Source: Gracilimonas amylolytica
GTDB taxonomy: Bacteria > Bacteroidota > Rhodothermia > Balneolales > Balneolaceae
Reading direction: 5' to 3'
Assembly: GCF_002911695.1 (NCBI RefSeq)
Contig: NZ_PQBS01000035.1
Span: forward strand, 146,665 to 210,664
Length of the DNA stretch: 64,000 nucleotides
Below are positions 1-9,104 of this stretch, one piece after another (the first letter of the stretch is position 1; each line of letters begins with the position of its first letter). The notes beneath the pieces were generated by a model, which was given only the letters and a program-made list of their open reading frames with translations, searched no databases and was not told the origin of the DNA. Made by a program: the position numbers and the translations under genes.

Positions 1-21
1 GTTCAAGTCCTCTCTCGGGTA
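1..21 (+). tRNA. 3' end of a tRNA gene (probably tRNA-Leu), cut by the window edge
   Basis: The first 21 bases fit the 3' part of a tRNA: G53, a seven-base T-loop (TTCAAGT), C61 and the rest of the T-stem, a seven-base acceptor strand (CTCGGGT) and discriminator A. No CCA is encoded. The acceptor strand pairs with GCCCGAG or ACCCGAG, a common bacterial tRNA-Leu 5' end, and discriminator A also suits Leu. The anticodon lies outside the window, so the amino acid is inferred. An intrinsic terminator follows directly, which supports the end of a tRNA transcript. Confidence 0.6.
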
Positions 22-23
22 CT

Positions 24-60
24 TAGCCCTGCTGACTTTGGTCGGTAGGGCTATTTTTTT
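24..60 (+). terminator. intrinsic terminator after the tRNA
   Basis: TAGCCCT (24-30) pairs with AGGGCTA (47-53). The stem continues inward through GCTGAC/GTCGGT to a four-base loop and is followed by seven T. This is a strong rho-independent terminator for the tRNA transcript. Confidence 0.85.
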
Positions 61-77
61 GTTTTCTTTTTCTATTG

Positions 78-115
78 TACCTGTAGGGGTCATTCATGAA
101 TGGCCCCTACAGGTA
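78..115. repeat. palindromic intergenic repeat, REP-like copy 1
   Basis: Near-perfect 38-bp palindrome. Arms TACCTGTAGGGG (78-89) and CCCCTACAGGTA (104-115) surround an inner perfect palindrome CATTCATGAATG (91-102). The 28-bp core (83-110) lines up base for base in length with the element at 28307-28334, sharing GTAGGGGT, ATTCATGAAT and CCCTAC. It sits in the gap between the tRNA terminator and the 3' end of the histidine kinase gene. I infer a dispersed extragenic palindrome family; it may also act as a terminator or mRNA-end hairpin. Confidence 0.75.
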
Positions 116-155
116 CTGAATTATAGAGATGTTAAGATCACAATGTTTGATACTC

Positions 156-2039
156 CTACATTCCTGAATGTGCGCCCTTTTCATTCTTATGGAATCGCAG
201 GCTTAGCCGGAATCCTTCTGATGTATGTAACTCAAACTCCGCTTCTAACTGCTCTATCAATGTTTTAATGAGCGTAACCCCAAGCGAGGTTGATTGCTCA
301 AACTTACTCTTATCAAAACCGATTCCGTCATCCTGATAGATGACTTCAATGATCCCATCCACCTCTGTAACTGTAATATCGATACTCCCCTTACTTTTTC
401 CTGAAAAAGCATGCTTGAATGAATTTGTGATGAGCTCGTTCAATAGCAAACCCAGAGGGATCGCCTGATTGATATTGATCTCTTTTGCCCGGAACCGGGG
501 CCTGATCTCTACTTTCTGATCACTTGATGCGAACATTTCACGAATTCGTTCTACCAGTTTTTCTCCATACTCCTCAAACGAAACATTGATAAAACTATCT
601 GTGTTGTACAGCATTTCGTGTACCGAAGCGATAGAATAGATCCGGTTCTGCGTTTCTTTAAGTATCAGGTTAAGCCCGTCATCAGTGATTCCTGATTTTT
701 GTAATTCGATCAGTCCGGTTATGATGGCAAGATTATTTTTTACCCGATGATGCACTTCCGACAGCAATACCTCTTTTTCTTCCAGAGAGTTTTCAAGCCG
801 TTTCTGATATTCTTTTTCACGGGTCATGTCTTCGAGGGTCACCAACATTTGTTTTTCATTATCAGAATCCCTCACCATTTGTCCTACGCTCAACCGCAGG
901 TATATACTTTTACCATCTTTTCGGGTTCTGATCACTTCCTTGTTATAGATACTACCTTCCGCATCACGCTCCTGCATGAGCTCATCAAACCCAGCTTTGG
1001 TTTCCTCAGAAACATGTGGTAAAAAACGGCCTATCACCTCTTCCCTTTTCCAGCCTAACAGCATTTCAGCTGCCTCATTCCAAAAATCAGTAATGATACC
1101 TTTTCGATTGATCGAATAGATGGCTACCGGAGAGTTCTGTATCAATGCCCTTGTCTTTTGATTGGCAGATTTGGCTTCTACGCGAGCTGCATTTGCTGTT
1201 AGCACATAATACATCAAAAATCCGGTTGTGAGACTCAGTACCAATCCCAGGATCAAATTCAGGATCAAACCATTTTCGGCATTTCGGCTTTCTTCGGAAT
1301 GACTTGATACCACCCTGATCGACCAGTTTCCTGAATTTATCCGGGATGGATCAAAAGTGATCATGCTTTCAAAAACACCATTCTCGGTGTATGCTTGTTC
1401 CCGGCCAAACTCATAGAAGGTTTCCCCAAACTCATCCTGAATGCGCACATAATACTGATCCAGCCCTTGCATGATCTCATCAAATCTCTCCTGAAAATTG
1501 AGGGCAGCCGTGATGCTGCCTTTGAAAGATCCCTGATAATACACCGGGGCATCCACCAGAAAAGCCTTAGGTCCTTGCACCAGCTCCAGCCAGTGTGTCA
1601 GGTTCAGAACCGAATCATCTCGCGCAGCTTCCCAGTCAGGCCGCCGGTATTCCAGTTCTGAAATATCCAGCCCGATCGCATTTTCATTGCCTTTTTCAGG
1701 TTCAACCCGCTGAATGATCATATCCTGATCGATCCATTCCACAAGCAGAAATGAAGGATCCTGCTCCATGGTCAGAGAGGCATCATAATCCCAATAGTCA
1801 AAATATTCACCATCAGTAACCTCAATTCTGCTTTTTAGGTTCTGTAGTGTTTTCAGGGATTGAAGGACCTGTCCCTGAATTTGTTGCCTGATAAGTTGCC
1901 CCGTATCCTGTACCGTCTCAACTCTGACCTGCTGCTGTTCCTGCTGATTGGTGTACCACAAAAGTACCACTCCCAGGCTGAATAAAGATCCAATCAATAC
2001 TGAGAGAAGTAATCTTGATTTTAAGTTTGTGATATCCAA
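156..2039 (-). CDS. membrane sensor histidine kinase, CHASE-PAS-HisKA_2
   Basis: Sensor kinase of 627 residues. A transmembrane segment (about 8-28) is followed by an extracytoplasmic region (about 40-250) resembling a CHASE domain (PxxGNExAxGxD-like pattern near 114-125), a second transmembrane segment (about 257-280), a PAS/PAC domain (about 294-405), a HisKA_2 dimerisation helix with the EVHHRVKNN motif (429-436, phospho-His about 430) and a HATPase with N-box NELITN (534-539) and G1 box DDGIGFD (570-576). The HisKA_2 type is common in orphan kinases. No response regulator is adjacent, so its partner is unknown. The reading frame opens with TTG at 2039, because no in-frame ATG exists between it and the upstream stop; GGCAGG just upstream is a possible ribosome site. 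The signal sensed is not predictable. Confidence 0.88.
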   Translation of the reverse strand: MDITNLKSRLLLSVLIGSLFSLGVVLLWYTNQQEQQQVRVETVQDTGQLIRQQIQGQVLQSLKTLQNLKSRIEVTDGEYFDYWDYDASLTMEQDPSFLLVEWIDQDMIIQRVEPEKGNENAIGLDISELEYRRPDWEAARDDSVLNLTHWLELVQGPKAFLVDAPVYYQGSFKGSITAALNFQERFDEIMQGLDQYYVRIQDEFGETFYEFGREQAYTENGVFESMITFDPSRINSGNWSIRVVSSHSEESRNAENGLILNLILGLVLSLTTGFLMYYVLTANAARVEAKSANQKTRALIQNSPVAIYSINRKGIITDFWNEAAEMLLGWKREEVIGRFLPHVSEETKAGFDELMQERDAEGSIYNKEVIRTRKDGKSIYLRLSVGQMVRDSDNEKQMLVTLEDMTREKEYQKRLENSLEEKEVLLSEVHHRVKNNLAIITGLIELQKSGITDDGLNLILKETQNRIYSIASVHEMLYNTDSFINVSFEEYGEKLVERIREMFASSDQKVEIRPRFRAKEININQAIPLGLLLNELITNSFKHAFSGKSKGSIDITVTEVDGIIEVIYQDDGIGFDKSKFEQSTSLGVTLIKTLIEQLEAEFELHTSEGFRLSLRFHKNEKGAHSGM

Positions 2040-2084
2040 TGCGTGCCTGCCAACTGGTGAAGTCTAACAATAGCATTCTGCAGT

Positions 2085-3734
2085 CTATTTTACCAACATT
2101 AATTTGCCGGTTTCGGCACGTCCTTCTACTAATATACGATAGATATAAACCCCACTTGACCAATCGTCGGCCTGTACTCTTTGCACATACCGGCCGCGAC
2201 TTTGTTCTCCATCCACCACCGTTTCCACCAGCTTACCTAACATATCGAAGATCTCGAGCTTCACATAGGAATTTTGCGGCAGTTTGTAGGTAATATTTGT
2301 AGAAGCATTAAACGGGTTGGGATAATTCTGTAGCAGTTCTACCACCCGGTCCTCCTCCAGGGCATCTCCATTCAGAGGGATCAGGATCGGATTCGGACGA
2401 TTTACCCCATTGTGAGAAATTCTAATCTCACCGGCATTATTTCGGGCAAACCGTGGACGATAACGGACCTGAATTTCCTGACTTTCTCCCGGTTCAATAT
2501 TTAAGAAAATAGTGCTGCTGCTCAACGAAAATGCACTGCTGCCTGAAGACAACTCTACTCTCCCCACCAGCGCATTTTCAGAATTGGGATCATTGCTGAT
2601 CACAATGGTAGTATCCAGTCGGGTGTTGACATTCGTCACTCCAAAGTCAATTTCAGACTCATCCACTTCAACTATGGATGTGGCACCCAGCAAGGCAAAA
2701 CAACCTCCTCCCAAAGGCCAGCCTTTATCAGCAAATATCCCACACATAACCGGTCCGGGGGAGTGAATGGCGAATGCGTTGTCGATCTGAGGTCGCATCA
2801 GAGCGTTATCGGTATTTGTGAAAGTAACCTGATCCAGATGTGAATAACTGGAACCTCCTTGCCAGGTCGGAGGGGCATAGATCGGAACAGGGAGATTTTC
2901 AAATGCTTCATTTGCCTGATCACCAATAAAAAATAGTCCTCCATTATTTCCCGTCACTGCATTGTAAAGAGCATTCGATGGATTAGGATATACATTTTCG
3001 TTGAGCACAGACTGACTGAATCCATCTTCAATGAAGGTATCGTAGTCGAAGGGAAGAACCGGATCGTCGCCTAATCCCCACTGTGCTAATTGTGAGTCCG
3101 GGTCACCGCTCATTGAACCTGTAAATCCAAGCCCGTGACCGATCTCATGGATCACAACCGTAACAAAATCAATAAACCCACCCGGAGTATTGGCATCCGT
3201 TTCGTAGTACCAGGACCCAAACGTTGAATTCATATTAACTACGATATCATGCTCCACCCCAAATCCATTTCCGGTTAAAAGATCTTCCCCTTCCATAGCA
3301 CTGGCTTGGGCGATCGGGTACCAAACATTATCGATCGGATATATTAGGGTTGGACCCGCACTGCCAAGCGTACTCCCCTCTAAAGCAATCCAATTGGCCT
3401 CAATTTTGATCGGTATAGAAGAAGTGATATGTGATTCCCAGATGGTCATGGCATACTCAAAAGCGGTTCGGGCGTCTTGTGGCCAGTTACCTACATAATC
3501 TACCTGAATGGAGGCTGTTTTAGCCCTGAAATCACCTTTCTTTCTGAATGCTTCCACTCCTTTATAAAAGAATACATCCCGGTAAGTGGGCTCAAAGGTA
3601 CAGACCTGATCTTGTTCAGGGGCCAGACGGTGCAGAGTAGTTGAAGTAGCATTATTCGATTGTGCTATAGCGGTAGATGATGCAATGAACACGCATCCCA
3701 GAATCGTGATAAATGATCGTATCGTTCTTTTCAT
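2085..3734 (-). CDS. secreted zinc metalloprotease with T9SS type A sorting domain
   Basis: 549 residues. Signal peptide about 1-24 ending in AIAQ. The protease domain carries HEIGHGLGF (196-204, zinc ligands His196 and His200, catalytic Glu197) and an LMRP segment (312-315) resembling the metzincin Met-turn, preceded by a SHL motif (298-300). The classical third ligand of matrixins (HExxHxxGxxH) is Gly here, so the third zinc ligand must come from elsewhere. Residues about 352-455 look like an Ig-like choice-of-anchor-D/HYDIN domain (DFGVTNVN). The last ~80 residues, starting LLQNYPNPFN (467-476), are a T9SS type A C-terminal sorting domain. I infer export across the outer membrane by T9SS, to which porD at 19090 would belong. 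Substrate unknown. Confidence 0.88.
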   Translation of the reverse strand: MKRTIRSFITILGCVFIASSTAIAQSNNATSTTLHRLAPEQDQVCTFEPTYRDVFFYKGVEAFRKKGDFRAKTASIQVDYVGNWPQDARTAFEYAMTIWESHITSSIPIKIEANWIALEGSTLGSAGPTLIYPIDNVWYPIAQASAMEGEDLLTGNGFGVEHDIVVNMNSTFGSWYYETDANTPGGFIDFVTVVIHEIGHGLGFTGSMSGDPDSQLAQWGLGDDPVLPFDYDTFIEDGFSQSVLNENVYPNPSNALYNAVTGNNGGLFFIGDQANEAFENLPVPIYAPPTWQGGSSYSHLDQVTFTNTDNALMRPQIDNAFAIHSPGPVMCGIFADKGWPLGGGCFALLGATSIVEVDESEIDFGVTNVNTRLDTTIVISNDPNSENALVGRVELSSGSSAFSLSSSTIFLNIEPGESQEIQVRYRPRFARNNAGEIRISHNGVNRPNPILIPLNGDALEEDRVVELLQNYPNPFNASTNITYKLPQNSYVKLEIFDMLGKLVETVVDGEQSRGRYVQRVQADDWSSGVYIYRILVEGRAETGKLMLVK

Positions 3735-3800
3735 ATAAAATAGTATAGTGAGCCACCGGCTGTTTGCTCTCGCAGTCTCAAATCCGATGATTTAATAAAA

Positions 3801-4739
3801 TTATGTTAGATAGGATGCTCTTAATTCCCTGTAATAATCAAACAACTCAAGGGCACCTCTCCTGTCAATTAAACTAAAACTTATTTCGTTTCCCTGCCAC
3901 ACCTGTCCTAATCTCCAAAGATCAGCATCGGCTACTTTTAGTATTCTGGGATATCCACCCACCGATTGGGCATCATTCATCAAAACAATGGGATTCCCAC
4001 CGGGTGGCAATTGCACGATACCGGGAACCACAGGAACCGAACTAAACTCTGAATCCTGAATATTGAGAGCCATTTTACTGTTCAGGCGTAAGCCCATTCG
4101 ATTGCTTGTACTTGAAACCCCAAACCTGAGCTCAAGTATTTTTTCCTGTTGTTTTTCGGTGAGCCATTTCCACTCAGGCCCGGCCATCACCCGGATCATT
4201 TGATGCTGACTATAATGTGGCATGAGCTTTTTCGGAATTACTTTCTCAGTAAATTTTACTCCTGAAACGTCCACCTCAATTCTATCCCCCGTTCTTAACT
4301 CTCGCCCATTAAATCCTCCCAGTTCAGCCGTTCGATAGGTTGAGCAGCTTCCAAGTTCCTTTTTTAGTTTCCAATCACCGGCCACAGACAGATACATTCT
4401 GGCACCTTTGGTTACCCTTTCAATTCTGAGAGTTTGCCCCGGTTCAACCTTAATGTTTCGGTTGGTTTGAACCGATCGGTCACCGACATATAACTTTGCT
4501 ATTCCACCGGTAACCCCAACAACTGTTCCTTTGGTAAACCTGAACTCGGCATTCCCAAGGGTGATCTCCAGAAGCGGACTTTCCATTGGATTTCCAACCA
4601 ACCAGTTAGCCAGTTCTGCATGGTGAGTGTCCAGGGCTCCGCTCGTTGGAATCCCATATTTTCGCAACCCATTCCGCCCCGGTATATCCTGAACGGTGGT
4701 AAGCAAACCTGCCTTAATGACTTCAAGTGTGCTTATCAT
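3801..4739 (-). CDS. pxpC: 5-oxoprolinase subunit C (KipA-like carboxyltransferase domain)
   Basis: 312 residues, full length for the biotin-dependent carboxyltransferase/KipA family (AHS2). Characteristic segments are GLLTTVQDIPGRNGLRKYGI near the N-terminus, SNRMGLRL in the middle and QLPPGGNPIVLMNDAQSVGGYP towards the C-terminus. With PxpA and PxpB it forms the ATP-dependent prokaryotic 5-oxoprolinase that converts pyroglutamate to glutamate. Its start codon overlaps the pxpB stop by four bases (ATGA), so translation is probably coupled. It is the last gene of a four-gene operon with an NRAMP-like transporter. Confidence 0.93.
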   Translation of the reverse strand: MISTLEVIKAGLLTTVQDIPGRNGLRKYGIPTSGALDTHHAELANWLVGNPMESPLLEITLGNAEFRFTKGTVVGVTGGIAKLYVGDRSVQTNRNIKVEPGQTLRIERVTKGARMYLSVAGDWKLKKELGSCSTYRTAELGGFNGRELRTGDRIEVDVSGVKFTEKVIPKKLMPHYSQHQMIRVMAGPEWKWLTEKQQEKILELRFGVSSTSNRMGLRLNSKMALNIQDSEFSSVPVVPGIVQLPPGGNPIVLMNDAQSVGGYPRILKVADADLWRLGQVWQGNEISFSLIDRRGALELFDYYRELRASYLT

Positions 4740-5440
4740 GAGTTACCACCTGATTCCATTTTCCTAAATTCTTCCTCGCTGATCGGTTCAAACCGGATCC
4801 TATCCCCCAGTGAAACTGAAACCGGAGGATCCTGATCTTTGTTGAAAAAGTTAAGTGGCGTTCGACCTATGATCTGCCAACCGCCCGGACTTTCAAGAGA
4901 ATATACCCCGGTTTGGTCTCCTCCAATTCCTACCGAACCTGCCGGCACTTTTGTCCTCGGTTCATTTTTACGTGGGCAGATGATCTTGTTATCTAATCCC
5001 TCCAGATAAAGAAAGCCGGGGATAAACCCCATCATAGCAAGCGTATAGGTTGTACCTGAATGAATCTGGATGATCTTCTCCTTCTTTAATCCTGTTTGAG
5101 ACTCCATAGAATCCCAATCCAAACCCAGTTCATAACAGACCGGTACACGAATGAGATCATTCCTCGGTGTATAGTCACCGGCGTGTTCAAAGATCTCTGA
5201 AAGCTTCGCCGTGATGGTTCCCGTATCAGTTATCGATTCCTTAAAAAGAAGTGCAATGCATTTGTAGGTGGGGACCACATCCGTCAGTCCATCCAAACCT
5301 GACTGTTCTATCAAAAAGCATATCTTGTGGATGACAGATAATCCGGGCTCCTCAGCTACAGGTTCCAGAACAAGGGCTCGTTCTCCCAATGGAATAAGCT
5401 GCCACTCACTTTGTTCAATTTGCAGTGATCTCGATATCAT
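4736..5440 (-). CDS. pxpB: 5-oxoprolinase subunit B (KipI-like, AHS1)
   Basis: 234 residues, typical for the AHS1/KipI family. Diagnostic stretches are the GERALVLEP segment near residue 20 and the conserved GFIPGFLYLEGLD and PRTKVPAGSVGIGG blocks in the C-terminal half. It partners PxpC in the 5-oxoprolinase complex; in Bacillus the homologue KipI also inhibits the sporulation kinase KinA, a role not implied here. The start lies 26 bases inside the end of pxpA, an overlap that fits translational coupling. A shorter start is possible, but no better ATG follows before the conserved region. Confidence 0.92.
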   Translation of the reverse strand: MISRSLQIEQSEWQLIPLGERALVLEPVAEEPGLSVIHKICFLIEQSGLDGLTDVVPTYKCIALLFKESITDTGTITAKLSEIFEHAGDYTPRNDLIRVPVCYELGLDWDSMESQTGLKKEKIIQIHSGTTYTLAMMGFIPGFLYLEGLDNKIICPRKNEPRTKVPAGSVGIGGDQTGVYSLESPGGWQIIGRTPLNFFNKDQDPPVSVSLGDRIRFEPISEEEFRKMESGGNS

Positions 5441-6176
5441 GCTCTGTCAAAAAATCGTGGATGGTTCTCGCCAGTTCTGTAGCTCCTTCTGTATCACTGT
5501 GCAGGCAAAGTGTATCGGCTGAAGTAGGTAATTCAAGTCCATCATACGTAGTAACCTTTCCATCGAGAAATCCTTTCAGCTGCTTTAAAACCGATGCTTT
5601 ATCAGTCAGCACTGCCCCATCCAGCTTTCTGGATCTCAGTGACAGGTCATCCTCATACCGACGATCTGCAAATACCTCATTCTTTACGATCAATCCGGCA
5701 TCTTCTGCCACTTCCTTTAAAACGGAACCTTCGGGAGCGTATAGGATCATATCCTGTTTCACCTGAACCACAGCCTTTACCACTCCAACTGCGGTATTCT
5801 CATCTTTGGCTGCAAAATTATACAGGGCCCCATGAGGTTTTACATGATGCAGTTCAGCCCCTTGTGCTACTGCCATTCCCTTGAGGGCGGACACCTGATA
5901 CAGTACACAGGCTTGCAGTTCATCAACGGTTAGGTTCATAATGCGGCGACCAAAACCCTGAAGGTCCGGATAGGATGGGTGTGCCCCAATGGCTACATCA
6001 TGTTTTTGTGCAAGCAGGATGGTCTTTGAGATAGCCACCGGGTCACCGGAATGGAACCCACAGGCAATATTGCAGCTGGTGATATAGGGCATGATGGCGG
6101 AATCCCTTTTCTCGTCATACATACCATAAAATTCGCCGAGATCGCAGTTGAGGTCTAATTTTGTAATCATGATCAC
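5415..6176 (-). CDS. pxpA: 5-oxoprolinase subunit A (LamB/YcsF family)
   Basis: 253 residues, the usual family length. LDLNCDLGEFYG at the N-terminus, SCNIACGFHSGDP, AIGAHPSYPDLQGFGRR and HHVKPHGALYN are all signature blocks of the LamB/YcsF family. PxpA cooperates with PxpB and PxpC to open 5-oxoproline with ATP hydrolysis. The start overlaps the stop of the upstream transporter gene by four bases. The gene order transporter-pxpA-pxpB-pxpC resembles the ycsF-ycsG-kipI-kipA region of Bacillus subtilis. Confidence 0.94.
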   Translation of the reverse strand: MIMITKLDLNCDLGEFYGMYDEKRDSAIMPYITSCNIACGFHSGDPVAISKTILLAQKHDVAIGAHPSYPDLQGFGRRIMNLTVDELQACVLYQVSALKGMAVAQGAELHHVKPHGALYNFAAKDENTAVGVVKAVVQVKQDMILYAPEGSVLKEVAEDAGLIVKNEVFADRRYEDDLSLRSRKLDGAVLTDKASVLKQLKGFLDGKVTTYDGLELPTSADTLCLHSDTEGATELARTIHDFLTEHDIEITAN

Positions 6177-7408
6177 AAGATGTTTAGAACGGAATTCAAG
6201 CTCCTGAAACCTACAAGTAATGCTACAAGAATCACAATCACCCCAAACACATTCTGACGAAGATTATTTCGGTTACTTCCCAGAAATAAGGGCTTATTCA
6301 TGATATATAGCAGAAAAGCAGCTATGACCGGCAGTGTAATTCCATTGGCTACCTGTGCAAATTCGATCAATTTAACGGGATTATAACTGACGGCGGAAAA
6401 TATAACCCCGGTAAAAAGTACCAGCATCCACACCACTCTGAATTTTGTATCCTTAAGATCACCGTTCCATCCCAATAAGCCTTTAGTGGCATAAGCTGCA
6501 GCAAGTGGTGCGGTAACTGCCGAAGTGATGCCGGCGGCAAACAGACCGATTCCCATAAAAGTTTTGGCCCAGCTTCCCAGTAAGGGTTCAAGTTGTTGAG
6601 CCATGTCTGCAGCACTTTTCACTTCTTCCAAACTTCCGTTTGCAGCGGCAGCACTCGTTATCACTACACATATTGAGATCAATCCACCTAAAATAATACC
6701 CACCGCATTCTCGATTCGCATATCGGAAAGTTGTGTGTAACTGGAATATCGTTCTTGTACTGTTGAGGCATGTAAAAACAAATTATAGGGCACCACTGTG
6801 GTACCGATCAGGGCGATCACGGTCAGGAACTCATCCGCAGAGGCCCGGGGGATGAACATGCCCTTCAATATGCCTGTGATATCCGGACTGATGACGATCG
6901 TTGTGGTCACAAACACAACACTCATTATTCCAACCAGGGCGGTCATCACATTCACGATACGCTTGAAACTTCCCGAAAAAAGCAATGTGAACGCAACCGC
7001 TCCAATCAGAACTGACGTGAGCCTCAACGTAAATCCGTTGATGGTAACATCAAGACCTACAAAGAATTCTTCCCACCCCAGTACGGCCCCTGATATATTA
7101 CCGCCCTCATAAGCAATGTTTCCGATCACAATGGCACTCATGACCAGTAATATACCCGCAATTTTTAAGATGGGGTGCCCAAGCTGTTCCCGTATCGCTT
7201 CACCGAAGCCTTTTTGGGTAACAATGCCAAGGCGACCGGTCATTTCTTGAAGTGTGATGGTTGCAATAACCGAAAAAACCAGCGCCCAAAGTAACATATA
7301 GCCCGACCTCACTCCGGCCAGGGTACAAACGGTGACGGTTCCGGGGCCAATGAATGCTGCAGCAACCAGGGTGCTGGGCCCAAAGTATTTTTTCAGTGGA
7401 TTTTTCAT
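6173..7408 (-). CDS. NRAMP-related transporter (YcsG-like)
   Basis: 411 residues with about eleven hydrophobic segments. The fold signature is NRAMP-like (N-terminal FGPSTLVAAAFIGPGTV; a VPYNLFLHAS segment in the position of the TM6 MPHN region). However, the TM1 metal-binding DPGN motif is replaced by GPGT, and the TM6 Met is a Val. Canonical NRAMP proteins need these Asp, Asn and Met residues for Mn2+ or Fe2+. This gene starts the pxp operon and overlaps pxpA by four bases, as ycsG accompanies ycsF in Bacillus. I infer a substrate connected with 5-oxoproline metabolism rather than a divalent metal; the substrate itself is unknown. The 65 bp upstream are shared with the divergent gene at 7474 and must hold both promoters. 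Confidence 0.85.
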   Translation of the reverse strand: MKNPLKKYFGPSTLVAAAFIGPGTVTVCTLAGVRSGYMLLWALVFSVIATITLQEMTGRLGIVTQKGFGEAIREQLGHPILKIAGILLVMSAIVIGNIAYEGGNISGAVLGWEEFFVGLDVTINGFTLRLTSVLIGAVAFTLLFSGSFKRIVNVMTALVGIMSVVFVTTTIVISPDITGILKGMFIPRASADEFLTVIALIGTTVVPYNLFLHASTVQERYSSYTQLSDMRIENAVGIILGGLISICVVITSAAAANGSLEEVKSAADMAQQLEPLLGSWAKTFMGIGLFAAGITSAVTAPLAAAYATKGLLGWNGDLKDTKFRVVWMLVLFTGVIFSAVSYNPVKLIEFAQVANGITLPVIAAFLLYIMNKPLFLGSNRNNLRQNVFGVIVILVALLVGFRSLNSVLNIL

Positions 7409-7473
7409 GCTTGAGTATATAGTATGAAGGAGTTAAAATCCCAAATCCGACAAGGGTAATATTTTAAAAAAAT

Positions 7474-7896
7474 GTGATGGCCGAACTGAAGACCAAACAA
7501 AACGAAATGGATGTTTCTGAGCATCTCAACGCTATTGAAGACCCTCAGCGAAAAGAGGATTGCATCAAGATCCATGACTTAATGGCTGATATAACGGGTG
7601 AAGATGCAAACATGTGGGGTGACAGCATTGTGGGATTCGGAAGTTATCACTATAAATACGACAGCGGCCGGGAAGGCGACTGGTTCATTACCGGATTTGC
7701 GAACCGGAAGCAACAGATCTCACTTTACATCATGTCAGGTTTTAAGCGCTACGATGAACTGATGGCAAAACTTGGCAAACACAAAACAGGGAAGTCTTGT
7801 TTATACATCAAAAAACTGAGTGATATTGATATGGAAGTACTTGAAACATTGATTCGATCCTCAGTAGAATACATGAATAAAACCTATAATCAGTAA
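7474..7896 (+). CDS. DUF1801 family protein
   Basis: 140 residues. The middle segment (IHDLMADITGEDANMWGDSIVGFGSYHYKYDSG and SLYIMSGF further on, given here as recognisable blocks around residues 32-65 and 88-98) matches DUF1801/YdhG-type proteins with a YjbR/CyaY-like fold. The function of the family is not established. It is the first gene of a tight plus-strand trio: its stop codon shares one base with the start of the YwbE gene. Confidence 0.85.
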   Translation: MMAELKTKQNEMDVSEHLNAIEDPQRKEDCIKIHDLMADITGEDANMWGDSIVGFGSYHYKYDSGREGDWFITGFANRKQQISLYIMSGFKRYDELMAKLGKHKTGKSCLYIKKLSDIDMEVLETLIRSSVEYMNKTYNQ

Positions 7897-8090
7897 TGAA
7901 ACAAGGCTCAGAGAGACAGGACATCAAAGCGGGATTGAAAGTTGGGATCGTACTGAAGAAAGATCAGCGTTCAGGCAAGATCACTTATGGGATCGTCAGG
8001 GATATTTTAACTAAGAGTGCCACACACCCCCACGGCATTAAGGTACGGCTTGAAGACGGACAAATTGGACGAGTGAAAGAGATCCTATGA
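7896..8090 (+). CDS. YwbE family protein (DUF2196)
   Basis: 64 residues, the normal size for YwbE. The pattern IKAGLKVGIVLKKDQRSG, YGIVRDILTKSATHPHGIKV and GQIGRVKEI is characteristic of this small all-beta family, which has no assigned biochemical role. TAATG overlap with the upstream gene and ATGA overlap with the downstream hydrolase indicate one transcript with coupled translation. Confidence 0.88.
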   Translation: MKQGSERQDIKAGLKVGIVLKKDQRSGKITYGIVRDILTKSATHPHGIKVRLEDGQIGRVKEIL

Positions 8091-9004
8091 CGATCACCGA
8101 ATTCAAAACCACCACCCTTGAACTTGAGGATGACTACGAAGGCAGAGTGATCTCCACACTTATTGGATCACCGAAAAATGTCTCCGGCAACCAACCGGTG
8201 TTATATCTGCACGGTTTCAATGATTATTTTTTTCAGACACACGTTGCCGAACAATTCAACAAAAACGGCTACAATTTCTTTGCCCTTGATCTGAGAAAGT
8301 ACGGCCGCTCTTTATTACCTCATCAGCATCCCAATTACTGCCGTTCGATCACCGAATATTTTGAAGAGATCAACCGGTCCGTTGAGATCATACAGAAAGA
8401 TCACGGTCAGAAAATTATACTGATCGGTCACTCCACCGGTGGACTCATTGCCTCTGTGTATCTCAACATTGGAAAATACCGCGACCATTTTGAGCGGCTC
8501 ATTCTAAACTCCCCTTTCCTGGATTTCAACATCAACCTGTTTCAGCGGGTGTTTCTTCTTCCTTTGGCAGGTTTCATCTCTTTCTTGTTTCCATATGCGG
8601 CCCAAAAGAAGCCCTTCTCACATCTATATGGGGCAAGTATTTCGCAATCAAAATATGGAGAATGGGAATACAACAAAGAATGGAAGCCCATGAAAGGCTT
8701 CCCTGCCTATTATAAGTGGGTATATGCTGTGAACCGGGCTCAGAAGAAGCTCCGAAGGCATTCCCGTATCAACATCCCCATTCTGATCCTTCACTCAGAA
8801 CGGTCGGTCCGGCCGGATAAATGGAAAGATATTCTCATGCGTTCAGATATGGTTCTGAATGTGGACCACATCAGAAAATACGGTGTTATGCTTGGACCTA
8901 AAGTTACACTGGAACCGGTAAACGATGCCATACATGACGTTTATCTATCACGAAATGAGGTTCGTAAAAAAGCCTTCGAAACTACCTTTCACTGGTTGAA
9001 TTGA
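8087..9004 (+). CDS. alpha/beta hydrolase (serine aminopeptidase S33 / Hydrolase_4 type)
   Basis: 305 residues, no signal peptide. The oxyanion region LYLHGFNDYF (39-48) and the nucleophile elbow GHSTGG with Ser116 are clear. A C-terminal HDVYLSRNEVR segment supplies the probable catalytic His and LILHSERSVRPD the probable acid. The family includes lysophospholipases, monoglyceride lipases and aminopeptidase-like esterases, so the substrate cannot be named. It overlaps ywbE by four bases. Confidence 0.85.
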   Translation: MTITEFKTTTLELEDDYEGRVISTLIGSPKNVSGNQPVLYLHGFNDYFFQTHVAEQFNKNGYNFFALDLRKYGRSLLPHQHPNYCRSITEYFEEINRSVEIIQKDHGQKIILIGHSTGGLIASVYLNIGKYRDHFERLILNSPFLDFNINLFQRVFLLPLAGFISFLFPYAAQKKPFSHLYGASISQSKYGEWEYNKEWKPMKGFPAYYKWVYAVNRAQKKLRRHSRINIPILILHSERSVRPDKWKDILMRSDMVLNVDHIRKYGVMLGPKVTLEPVNDAIHDVYLSRNEVRKKAFETTFHWLN

Positions 9005-9104
9005 TGGCTAAGATCTTGCCAGAGCATCCCCGAAGCTACAAATTAAAATGAATGGTTTTGGGGATGATAGGGTTTAATTTTTAAACTCAACCTACACTGC
9101 CATC

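Noticed and set aside
9025-9066. CATCCCC ... GGGGATG inverted repeat after the alpha/beta hydrolase gene
   Set aside because: The loop is 28 bases and no T run follows, so I could not support a terminator.
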